Of a stretch of 64,000 nucleotides of DNA, positions 34,401-41,647 are shown in pieces; within the stretch, counting starts at the first letter, position 1, and every line of letters begins with the position of its first letter. The stretch comes from CAXQUZ01 sp942491145 (GTDB lineage Bacteria > Myxococcota_A > UBA796 > UBA2385). The translations under genes and the position numbers were made by a program. The notes beneath the pieces are model-generated. The model saw only the letters and a program-made list of their open reading frames with translations, searched no databases and was not told the origin of the DNA. The DNA lies in the NCBI GenBank assembly GCA_942491145.1, contig CALOBC010000035.1, positions 434,001 to 498,000 of the forward strand, written 5' to 3'.

Positions 34401-34856
34401 AAAGGCCTCCTGGGAACCGCGCGGGGGCGGAGCTGCCGCCACCGTCTGGCGAAGCTGCGGGGCCGCTGGGGAGGCCCGCGCATTGTGGCCAGCGTGCTGT
34501 CCACTCAATCCGCGTGTTCCAGGGCAAGCAACAATCGTGCCAGCTCGCGGTTGGAGCATCACCGCGAGCCCGTCGTGGCTCCGGTCCGACCAGTGCGGGC
34601 CACCTGCCCCGCTTCCTGTGTGGGAAATCACCCAGCCCAGGGGGGCGTGGGTCCGCATGGGGGCCGGATGCGCGTGTGGGGGCCCAGAGGTGCGGGGATG
34701 CCGCGCTGCCGTTGCCTGTGGAAGCCCTGCTGGTGGACTGGGGGCGGGTCGAGGGCCCGTGTTGATCAACAACCCGGGAAATGGCACACCTATTGCAATG
34801 GGTGCCGTCCACGTTCGCACCTTCGTTCACAACCCGGCCCGCGGGAGGTCCCAGCC
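34401..34856. other. 456-base divergent regulatory region of the cbb3 locus
   Basis: No gene is supported. It separates the minus-strand maturation genes from ccoN and holds the sigma-54 promoter and, about 10 bases upstream of it, the palindrome GTTGATCAAC (34761-34770). The palindrome is too compact for an FNR box, which needs four spacer bases. Enhancer sites for a sigma-54 activator may lie further upstream but I cannot name them. Confidence 0.55.
34782..34796 (+). promoter_or_regulatory. sigma-54 (RpoN) promoter of ccoNOQP
   Basis: TGGCAC (34782-34787), five bases, then TTGC (34793-34796) and A. The invariant GG and GC are exactly ten bases apart, as the -24/-12 class requires. Transcription would start near 34807, giving a leader of about 50 bases to the GTG at 34857. 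Confidence 0.72.
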
Positions 34857-36314
34857 GTGCCCACACTTGAAACACAATCCCCCGTGTCTCCGGTGGCCGA
34901 GGATTCCTCGGTCTACATGGACCACGCCATCGTCAAGAAGTTCATCCTCGCGACGGTCCTCTGGGGCGTCGTAGGCATGCTTGTCGGCGTCATTCTCGCC
35001 CTTCAGCTCGCGTGGTGGCCAGCCAACCTTGGCTTGCCCTACACGACCTTCGGACGCCTCCGTCCGCTCCACACCAACGCGGTCATCTTTGCCTTTACCG
35101 GCAACTTCATCTTCGCCGGCATCTACTACAGCCTCCCCCGGCTGACGAAGACCGAGATGTTCAGCAAGGCTCTGTCCAACTTCCACTTCTGGGGTTGGCA
35201 GGCCATCATCGTCTCGGCAGCCATCACCTTGCCGATGGGACTGACCCAGACCCACGAGTATGCTGAGCTCATCTGGCCCATCGACATTGCCATCGCCGTG
35301 GTCTGGGTTGCGTTCGCCATCAACTTCTTCGGTACGATCGCGCAACGCAAAGTCAAGCACATGTACGTGGCCATCTGGTTCTACATGTCGATGGTCATCA
35401 CCATCACTGTGTTGCACATCTTCAACAACCTCCAGCTTCCCGCGACGTTCACGCGGTCCTACCCGGTCTACTCGGGCATGACCGACGCGCTGGTGCAGTG
35501 GTGGTATGGGCACAACGCGGTTGGCTTCTTGCTGACGACGCCCATTCTCGGCCTGATGTACTACTTCCTGCCGAAGTCGGTGAATCGCCCGGTCTACAGC
35601 TACCGGCTGTCCATCATCCACTTCTGGGCTTTGGTGTTCATCTACATCTGGGCGGGCCCCCACCACCTGCTCTGGTCCGGTCTTCCCGACTGGGCACAGA
35701 CGCTGGGCATGGCCTTCTCCATCGCGCTGCTCGCACCCTCCTGGGGTGGCATGCTCAACGGACTGCTCACCCTCCGTGGCGCGTGGGACCGGCTGCGCAC
35801 CGACCCCATCGTGAAGTTCTGGGCGGTCGCTGTCTCATTCTACGGCATGAGCACCTTTGAAGGCCCGATGATGTCCATCCGGGCGATCAACTCGCTGTCC
35901 CACTTCACGGACTGGACCATCGGTCACGTCCACAGTGGTGCGCTGGGTTGGGTGGGCATGGCTGCGTTTGCCACGCTCTACTACATGGTGCCCCGCGTCT
36001 GGAAGACCAAGCTCCACAGCGAGAGCCTGGCCACCACCCACTTCTGGCTCGCCACCATCGGCATTGTGCTCTACATCGTCGCGATGTGGTCCTCGGGCAT
36101 CACCCAGGGCCTCATGTGGCGGGCCGTGGATGACGGCGGACAGCTCCAGTACGGCAACTTCATGGACACCGTCCTGCTGCTCATGCCGTTTTATTGGATC
36201 CGCCTCCTCGGTGGGTTGCTGTACCTCACGGGCATGCTGATGTGTGGGTTCAACATCCTCAAGACCATCTCCGCAGCGCCGGCTCCCGCGGTCGCTCCCG
36301 CAGCCGCCAAGTAG
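34857..36314 (+). CDS. ccoN: cbb3-type cytochrome c oxidase subunit I
   Basis: A 485-residue membrane protein from the GTG at 34857 (GGGAGG upstream), the catalytic core of the high-affinity terminal oxidase that reduces oxygen to water while pumping protons. About twelve helices are visible. Haem and copper ligands are in RPLHTNAVIFAFTGN (low-spin haem His), WYGHNAVGF (CuB His and the Tyr/His region), IWAGPHHLLWSG (the two adjacent CuB His) and IGHVHSGALGWVG (haem ligands). It lacks the extended N-terminus of some CcoN proteins. First gene of ccoNOQP. Confidence 0.96.
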   Translation: MPTLETQSPVSPVAEDSSVYMDHAIVKKFILATVLWGVVGMLVGVILALQLAWWPANLGLPYTTFGRLRPLHTNAVIFAFTGNFIFAGIYYSLPRLTKTEMFSKALSNFHFWGWQAIIVSAAITLPMGLTQTHEYAELIWPIDIAIAVVWVAFAINFFGTIAQRKVKHMYVAIWFYMSMVITITVLHIFNNLQLPATFTRSYPVYSGMTDALVQWWYGHNAVGFLLTTPILGLMYYFLPKSVNRPVYSYRLSIIHFWALVFIYIWAGPHHLLWSGLPDWAQTLGMAFSIALLAPSWGGMLNGLLTLRGAWDRLRTDPIVKFWAVAVSFYGMSTFEGPMMSIRAINSLSHFTDWTIGHVHSGALGWVGMAAFATLYYMVPRVWKTKLHSESLATTHFWLATIGIVLYIVAMWSSGITQGLMWRAVDDGGQLQYGNFMDTVLLLMPFYWIRLLGGLLYLTGMLMCGFNILKTISAAPAPAVAPAAAK

Positions 36315-36330
36315 GCAACAGGAGACTTCA

Positions 36331-37083
36331 ATGTCTGAAGCGAAAGAACACTGGCATCGTCGCCTCCTCGAGGGCAAGTCGGGGGTCTTTGCGACCTTCA
36401 CGGCCATCGGCATCTCGATCGGTGGACTTGTCGAGATTGTGCCGCTGTACACCATTGCAGCGTCGCCCTCGCCCATCGTCGAGGTCACCCCCTACACCGC
36501 ACTGGAGCAGGCTGGACGAGACATCTACTCCCGGGAAGGTTGTGTGCAGTGCCACAGTCAGTGGGTGCGGCCCTTCCGCAGTGAGACTCAACGCTACGGC
36601 CCCTGGTCTCGGGGGGGCGAGTATGTTTATGACCGTCCCTTCCTGTTGGGCAGCCGTCGCATCGGGCCGGACCTGCAGCGGATCGGTGGCAAGTACCCGG
36701 ACGCCTGGCACTACGAGCACATGAGGGACCCGCGCAGCACGTCGCCGGGCTCCATCATGCCGCCGTACACCTGGCTGCACGAAGACACCATCGACTATGA
36801 AGACGCCACCGCAACGATGGCGACGCTCCAGACCCTCGGCGTTCCGTACACGGACCAGGAGGTGTCCGGGACGCCGGCGGCCATGAAGGCCCAGGGAGAC
36901 GAGATCGTGAAGAGCTTGGCGGGGTCGGGCATCACGACCACCTCTGACAAAGAGATTGTCGCGTTGATTGCCTACCTCCAGCGCCTCGGCACGGATGGAC
37001 GGGCGGCCTTGGCGGCTCGGGAGTCTGGCGACGCTGCAACGACCGTGGGGGATGCCACCGTGCCCCCCACGGAAGGGGAGTAG
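36331..37083 (+). CDS. ccoO: cbb3-type cytochrome c oxidase subunit II
   Basis: A 250-residue monohaem subunit from the ATG at 36331. One N-terminal helix (ATFTAIGISIGGLVEIVPLY) anchors it. The haem site is GCVQCHSQWVRPF with the family signature RYGPWSRGGEYVYDRPFLLGSRRIGPDL, and SIMPPYTWL supplies the axial Met. It passes electrons from CcoP or a soluble cytochrome to CcoN. It is 16 bases after ccoN and three before ccoQ. The tail is short and acidic. Confidence 0.96.
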   Translation: MSEAKEHWHRRLLEGKSGVFATFTAIGISIGGLVEIVPLYTIAASPSPIVEVTPYTALEQAGRDIYSREGCVQCHSQWVRPFRSETQRYGPWSRGGEYVYDRPFLLGSRRIGPDLQRIGGKYPDAWHYEHMRDPRSTSPGSIMPPYTWLHEDTIDYEDATATMATLQTLGVPYTDQEVSGTPAAMKAQGDEIVKSLAGSGITTTSDKEIVALIAYLQRLGTDGRAALAARESGDAATTVGDATVPPTEGE

Positions 37084-37086
37084 CCC

Positions 37087-37311
37087 ATGAACCCGGTCAT
37101 CGAAGCCGCCCGACAGGGCGTGACCCAGGGCTGGTTGATGGGTGCCATGACCATCTTCTTCTTCGGCTCTTTCATTGGTTGGACGTTGTGGGCGTGGTTG
37201 CCCAGCAACCGTGCGGCGATGGAAGCTGCTGCTCGGATGCCGCTGGATGACGGCAATGACAACGTGCCTGACCCTGACGCGTCGGGACTGCGCAACGGAG
37301 GCCTCGCATGA
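37087..37311 (+). CDS. ccoQ: cbb3-type oxidase subunit CcoQ/FixQ-like
   Basis: A 74-residue protein with one membrane helix (GWLMGAMTIFFFGSFIGWTLWAWL) and a soluble, acidic C-terminal tail, matching the size, topology and gene order of CcoQ, which stabilises the complex. Its end overlaps the ccoP start by four bases (ATGA). Sequence conservation in this subunit is low, so position matters more than motif. Confidence 0.83.
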   Translation: MNPVIEAARQGVTQGWLMGAMTIFFFGSFIGWTLWAWLPSNRAAMEAAARMPLDDGNDNVPDPDASGLRNGGLA

Positions 37312-37817
37312 GCGCGCAACACAAGGATGTTGTCCTCGGTCACGCCGATGAGTGTGATGGGATCGAAGAGTATGACAACCAGCTGCCCAACTGGTGGGTG
37401 TGGTTGTTTGTGGTCTCGGTCATCGTGGGTGTGTTCTACACCGTGGACTACCACTTCATCGAGAACACCAGCCAGGCGGCCCAGTACGACGCTGAAGTGG
37501 CGGCGGCTGAGGCCAAGTGGCCCACACCCTCCGCGGAAGATGCACTGGCGGATGCCGGGGGTGCCGAGGCGATTGCCGAAGGTGCTGGGATCTACGCCTC
37601 AACGTGTGTGGGTTGCCATGGCGCGGACCTCAAGGGCGGCATCGGCCCGGACCTGACCGATGCGACGTGGGTCCACGGCGGTACGCTGGAAGCCATCAAC
37701 AAGACCATCACTGAGGGCGTTCCCGAAAAGGGCATGCTCGCGTGGGGCCCGATCCTGGGCCCCCAGAAGATCGCCAAGGTGGCGGCGTTTGTGCACAGCA
37801 GTGGTGGCGGCGAGTAG
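37308..37817 (+). CDS. ccoP: cbb3-type oxidase subunit III, monohaem form
   Basis: A 169-residue CcoP. The N-terminal family domain is clear (DECDGIEEYDNQLPNWWVWLF, then one helix). Only one haem motif follows, CVGCHGADLKG, with the axial Met in EKGMLAWGP. Typical CcoP has about 290-310 residues and two haems, so this is a natural short version or has lost the second domain. There is no frameshift: the gene ends at a normal stop and is followed by a terminator. Electrons might instead come in through the separate lipoprotein cytochrome. Confidence 0.92.
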   Translation: MSAQHKDVVLGHADECDGIEEYDNQLPNWWVWLFVVSVIVGVFYTVDYHFIENTSQAAQYDAEVAAAEAKWPTPSAEDALADAGGAEAIAEGAGIYASTCVGCHGADLKGGIGPDLTDATWVHGGTLEAINKTITEGVPEKGMLAWGPILGPQKIAKVAAFVHSSGGGE

Positions 37818-37838
37818 CGGACCGTTCCCCAGGCTCCT

Positions 37839-37869
37839 GACCCCGCCGCGGCCTGTCCTCGGCGGGGTC
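37839..37869 (+). terminator. terminator after ccoNOQP
   Basis: A perfect ten-base stem, GACCCCGCCG (37839-37848) with CGGCGGGGTC (37860-37869), and an 11-base loop, 21 bases after the ccoP stop. The following sequence is only pyrimidine-rich (TCTGTCTCT), not a pure T tract. Confidence 0.65.
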
Positions 37870-37973
37870 TCTGTCTCTGGGAACACCCTTGACTCGACCG
37901 GTTCAGGATCCGGTCGCATTGGGCAGGCTGGGCGGTCGCCAAGCCCCAATAAAATCGGGTGGTGGGTGGTGAA

Positions 37974-37985
37974 AGAACATGTTCT
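37974..37985. promoter_or_regulatory. palindromic operator copy 4 (AGAACATGTTCT)
   Basis: A perfect copy of the 12-base palindrome found three times before the Rieske oxygenase gene, including the AC after it. It lies 54 bases before the ATG of the acyltransferase gene, just after an AT-rich patch (CCAATAAAATCG). Confidence 0.68.
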
Positions 37986-38038
37986 ACTTGGGGTGCCTTG
38001 AGATCAGGGTCTCGAGACCACCCCGGGTCGGAGCCACC

Positions 38039-39001
38039 ATGGCCATGGAACGTCCCCACAGTCGCTTGTTGCGCTGGCAAGCCCAGCGAGGCCCCCAGCA
38101 GAAGTGGGGCACCCGTCCCGAAGACATGGACATGGACGCCGTTGTCGCGACGTGCAACGGCATGCGTCGCTGGTTCGGCAGTTCCCGCGCGTGGTTTCCC
38201 ATCCATGTCAGCGGTTGGGACAACCTCCCGGCTCCCGGAAACCTCTTGGTCGCCAACCACTCGGGCGGCACGGTCATCCCCGATGTGTGGGGGCTCGGCT
38301 TCGCCTGGTATCAACAGTTTGGGCGGCTTCGGCCGGTTCATGCACTGGGCCACGAGATGGTGTTTTCATTGGAGAGCACGGCTCGGTTCTTTGCCCAGCG
38401 GGGCATCCTGCGGGCGAGCCGGGACGCGGCCCGCACCATCCTCACCGGGTCTGGCCGGGACCTCTTGGTGCTGCCCGGCGGTGATCTCGACACTTGGCGC
38501 CCGTGGCGGGAGCGGTACAAGGTCAACTTTGCTGGGCGCAAGGGCTATGCCCGCATCGCGATTGAGACCGGGGCGCCGGTGGTGCCCATCGCCCACGCGG
38601 GTGCCCACGACACGCTCATTGTGCTCAGCGACGGCGAGCGGGTCGCTCGGGCCTTGCACTTCCCCGAGCTGTTCCGCGCCAACATCTTCCCCGTGCACCT
38701 GTCCTTTCCGTATGGGCTGGGCATCGGTCCGTGGCCGCACATCCCGCCGCCCACGACGCTTCGGTACCGGATCGGGCGTGCGGTCCTGCCGCCCCCGCTT
38801 CGTCCGGGCCAAGCGCCCACGGCGGCCCAGATCGACGACTTTGACATCCAAGTGCGGGCGGCCCTTCAGATCGAGCTGGACGTGCTTCGCGACGAAGCTG
38901 AAGGCCTGCTCGACCGTGCCGAACACTCGATGAAGCGCATGCGGGGGCGGGTGTCGGCGCTGGTCCGTGGGCGGTCCGAGCGGGCGCAGGCGGCTCGCTG
39001 A
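38039..39001 (+). CDS. PlsC/DGAT-type acyltransferase
   Basis: A 320-residue protein from the ATG at 38039. ANHSGGTVIPDVW gives the NHx-D catalytic block of glycerolipid acyltransferases. LPGGDLDTWRPW and FAGRKGYARIAIETGAPVVPIAH match the later acyl-acceptor blocks, close to the DGAT/lysophospholipid acyltransferase group rather than canonical PlsC. No clear membrane helix, so it is probably peripheral. The acceptor is unknown; sterol, wax or phospholipid are all possible. It shares an operator sequence with the Rieske oxygenase gene. Confidence 0.88.
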   Translation: MAMERPHSRLLRWQAQRGPQQKWGTRPEDMDMDAVVATCNGMRRWFGSSRAWFPIHVSGWDNLPAPGNLLVANHSGGTVIPDVWGLGFAWYQQFGRLRPVHALGHEMVFSLESTARFFAQRGILRASRDAARTILTGSGRDLLVLPGGDLDTWRPWRERYKVNFAGRKGYARIAIETGAPVVPIAHAGAHDTLIVLSDGERVARALHFPELFRANIFPVHLSFPYGLGIGPWPHIPPPTTLRYRIGRAVLPPPLRPGQAPTAAQIDDFDIQVRAALQIELDVLRDEAEGLLDRAEHSMKRMRGRVSALVRGRSERAQAAR

Positions 39002-39011
39002 TCATGTGGGC

Positions 39012-39494
39012 TCAGGCGTTGACCCGCAGCCAGGCGTCCCCCAACAACGCAACAGCCATCAAGAGCACAACGGGTGCGGTGATGCGCAGGGCTTGACGGG
39101 AGGCGGCTGGCCGGCGCTCGCTGAGTCCCCACCACACCGACAGTCCGGCGAGGGGGGTGAGCAGCAGGTTTGCGGCCCCCAACAGCACCAGGGTTGTGGG
39201 GGACATCAGGCGGAGGGCTTCGTCGGGCAGCGGCGCCGCGCCCATGCCATGACGCGCCGCCGCACGCAGGGCGAGGCTGGGGTCTGGACGCTCGCCCTCC
39301 CGCAACCGGGCCGCCGCGTGGACGAGCTCGTGGGGGCTGAGGTGGTACCGGCTGAACAGCCAAGCGACCGGCCGCTCTTCGCCCGTGGGGACAAAGCCGC
39401 AGACCTTGCAGGGCACGAGAGGGCCCCGCTTTGACCCGCCACACCGGTGGCAGATCGCCGGGGTCTCGCCCAGCCGGAGGCCCGACCCGCTCAA
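39012..39494 (-). CDS. zinc-ribbon membrane protein
   Basis: A 160-residue protein if the TTG at 39494 is used; that codon overlaps the stop of the upstream gene as TTGA. It has a zinc ribbon near the start (CHRCGGSKRGPLVPCKVCG), an LSPHELVHAAARLREGERPDPS segment resembling a GYF-2-like linker, and two membrane helices at the end. Function unknown. The pair with the degenerate P-loop protein upstream looks like one translational unit. A longer form from an upstream ATG at 39671 would be antisense-like Arg-rich sequence and is disfavoured. Confidence 0.6.
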   Translation of the reverse strand: MSGSGLRLGETPAICHRCGGSKRGPLVPCKVCGFVPTGEERPVAWLFSRYHLSPHELVHAAARLREGERPDPSLALRAAARHGMGAAPLPDEALRLMSPTTLVLLGAANLLLTPLAGLSVWWGLSERRPAASRQALRITAPVVLLMAVALLGDAWLRVNA

Positions 39495-40483
39495 GACACG
39501 ACTTCTGGAGTGCGGAAGCGCCGCATGCGCGTCGGGGCGGGCTGCGGGGGCTCCGGCGCATTCGGCACGACCTGGACTTCGCCCACCGGATTGACGATCC
39601 AGACCTGTTCCAGCGCGCTGCCGTCGCCGTCGACCGTGTCTTTGAGCAGCGGGTCGGAGGTCTCGGCCCACAGCACGTCGGCACCGGAGAGGTGCACGGC
39701 AGCGGCGAGGGCTGCGCGGTCTTGGCCCACCTGGCCGAAGCGCCGGATGGGCAGCTCATCGCCCAGAATCACGGGCTGGTCGCCCGGGCCTCGGGCCACC
39801 CGCAGCTTGGGACCGACCTCGCCCAGCGATGACCGCCACGCTTCGTAGAGGTGGAAGCGGTCGCGCGACATGGCCGCGTCCATGAGGCCTTCGGCGCTGT
39901 CGTCGGACAGGTCGAGGCGATGAAAGCGGGTGGTCACCAAGCGCAAGAAGCGGTCCACCCACTTCGGTCGATCGGACCCCGTGATCTGAAAGACCTCGTC
40001 GCCGATAGCAAAGCGCTGAAGGCTGATGGCCATGGCATCGTGACCCGACGTGAACAGCGCGCCCACGGCAATTCTCACGGTTGGCTTGCGGGCCAGGGCC
40101 GTCGCCACACGGGGATCTCGGGCGGCCACATCCCGAAGCCGTCCGAACAAGGGGGGGTCAAGCTTCAGCTCGACCTCGGCCCGCAAAGCTTGTTCACCTT
40201 CGGCCAGAAGGGCCCGGGAGGCCACGGGGTCGGTCCAGCCCGCTTCGGTGGGAAAGGGCTCCCCGTCGATCTCGGCGGGGTCATCCGGGCCGAGCAGTCC
40301 CCAGCGATGCATCAATGCATCGAGGCGGACGGTGGAGAATGCCGCAAAGACCAGCTCGATGCCGTCCCCCAGCGCCGTGGTCGCCGGGCTGGGTCCGCTC
40401 AGGTGGACCGCACGGCCCAGTCCCGTCAGCGTGTAGTGGGGGAGGTCGCGGAATCCACGCAGCTCAACTTCGGTGATGTACAT
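39491..40483 (-). CDS. RecF/SMC-like protein with degenerate P-loop
   Basis: A 330-residue protein. The start (MYITEVELRGFRDLPHYTLTG) copies the first strands of RecF/SMC-type ATPases, but the Walker A position reads GPSPATTALGDGIEL, lacking the GKT lysine and threonine. The middle contains helical segments and FQITGSDRPKWVDRFL. The C-terminal part (HLSGADVLWAETSD) is not clearly a Walker B. It is therefore probably unable to hydrolyse ATP in the usual way. Coupled to the zinc-ribbon membrane gene. Role unknown. Confidence 0.72.
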   Translation of the reverse strand: MYITEVELRGFRDLPHYTLTGLGRAVHLSGPSPATTALGDGIELVFAAFSTVRLDALMHRWGLLGPDDPAEIDGEPFPTEAGWTDPVASRALLAEGEQALRAEVELKLDPPLFGRLRDVAARDPRVATALARKPTVRIAVGALFTSGHDAMAISLQRFAIGDEVFQITGSDRPKWVDRFLRLVTTRFHRLDLSDDSAEGLMDAAMSRDRFHLYEAWRSSLGEVGPKLRVARGPGDQPVILGDELPIRRFGQVGQDRAALAAAVHLSGADVLWAETSDPLLKDTVDGDGSALEQVWIVNPVGEVQVVPNAPEPPQPAPTRMRRFRTPEVVS

Positions 40484-40954
40484 GCATGAATCCGAGTCAG
40501 ATGGGGGGAAGTTCGGGGGCGTCACGGGACGTGGGCGGTCCGGCGATGCTCCGATGGGCGGGCCCCTCCCGCGCAGGTCCGCTGGCAGTCCGTAGCGCGT
40601 TGCCATGTGTCCTTAACGGGCTGTCGCGGGCTGTGATGGAGCAAAGCCCCCTGGCGCACCCCGTTCCCACGACTTCATCGCGGTCGGCCTGTGCCGTGGC
40701 CCACCGAGCACGTTGTTGTCCAAGAGGCCGTCCCGGTGCGGGACCTCCGTCTGGGGTCGCCAGCTTGCTCGCTCCAGTCACCGTCGGGTGCTCCTCCCCC
40801 TACGGCGCTCGGGGCTCCAAGTGTAGTGGGATGGGCGGTCAATCGGGGCGCAGGCGACGTGGATCAGCCCCCACCGTCCTGGGCCCGGCGGTCCAGTGGC
40901 CCCAACTCGGGCATGTCGCCGGGCCGCAGGCGCACCCGTGGGCTATGGGCGCGT
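40484..40954. other. 471-base divergent intergenic region
   Basis: I see no convincing gene, RNA or strong repeat. GC-rich reading frames crossing it start without ribosome-binding sites and have biased, Arg/Pro-rich compositions typical of chance frames. It should contain the promoters of the two flanking divergent genes, but no clear -35/-10 pair stands out. Confidence 0.4.
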
Positions 40955-41623
40955 ATGCTCGCCGCTGCTCTGATCTCCGTTTTCCTGCCATCGGTCGCCC
41001 ACGCCAAGGTCGAGGCCTACGCGGGTCTGGACTGGGTGCCCTTTGGTCGCGCTGACTTGCTGTGGGTGGATGAGGGGCGGGCCTCGGGCACGCTGGCCGC
41101 CGAGACCGACGGTGCGCTGCGGCCGCCGCTGCGGGCATGGGGGGGGCCGGTCTGGGGGCGCCATGGTGCCTTGTTCAACGCCAGCATGATGCGCCTCACC
41201 ACGACCACCTGGGGGTCCAACCCCGAGGGTGGCGACGACCTGGTCACCACCATTCGACAAGGTGGCCTTCGCTTGGGGGGCGACTACCGGTTCTGGCTGG
41301 TGCCCCGCCAGAGCGGCAAGCCCTTGGCTTGGGTCAGCGCGGGCATGTATGGCGTGATCCCCCAGATCAAGTACACGTCTGAGGCCTGGGAAGACTCGGA
41401 ACAGACCAGCTACGACGAGCTGGCCCGCGAAGACAAGGCCCGGGTGGGCGGCTTTGGGGGCTCCTTGGGCACCGGGGCCGAGCTGATGTGGGACAACGGG
41501 CTGGTGCTCGGCGCCCGCACAGGGCTCGTGCTGCACCGGGGCCAGCGGGTGGACGAAGAGCAGATCAGCGTGACCGTGCTGCTCAGTGTCGAGACCGCCC
41601 TCAGCTTGGGCTTTGCGTTCTGA
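40955..41623 (+). CDS. secreted outer-membrane-beta-barrel-like protein
   Basis: A 222-residue protein from the ATG at 40955 with a signal peptide (MLAAALISVFLPSVAHA). The mature part has alternating aromatic strands (AYAGLDWVPFG, GGDYRFWLVP, AWVSAGMYGVIP, ELMWDNGLVLGARTGLVLH) and ends in Phe (LSLGFAF), the C-terminal signature of BAM-inserted barrels. Probably an eight- or ten-stranded porin-like protein. Ligand unknown. It is convergent with uvrB. Confidence 0.72.
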   Translation: MLAAALISVFLPSVAHAKVEAYAGLDWVPFGRADLLWVDEGRASGTLAAETDGALRPPLRAWGGPVWGRHGALFNASMMRLTTTTWGSNPEGGDDLVTTIRQGGLRLGGDYRFWLVPRQSGKPLAWVSAGMYGVIPQIKYTSEAWEDSEQTSYDELAREDKARVGGFGGSLGTGAELMWDNGLVLGARTGLVLHRGQRVDEEQISVTVLLSVETALSLGFAF

Positions 41624-41647
41624 GCCTGGGGCTCGCGCCCGCTCGCT

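Noticed and set aside
34761..34770. FNR/FixK box before ccoN
   Set aside because: The palindrome GTTGATCAAC has no four-base spacer between the TTGAT and ATCAA halves.
40497..40781. Short open frame of 94 codons in the 471-base gap
   Set aside because: Arg/Pro-rich, no ribosome-binding site and no known motif; it also overlaps where promoters are expected.
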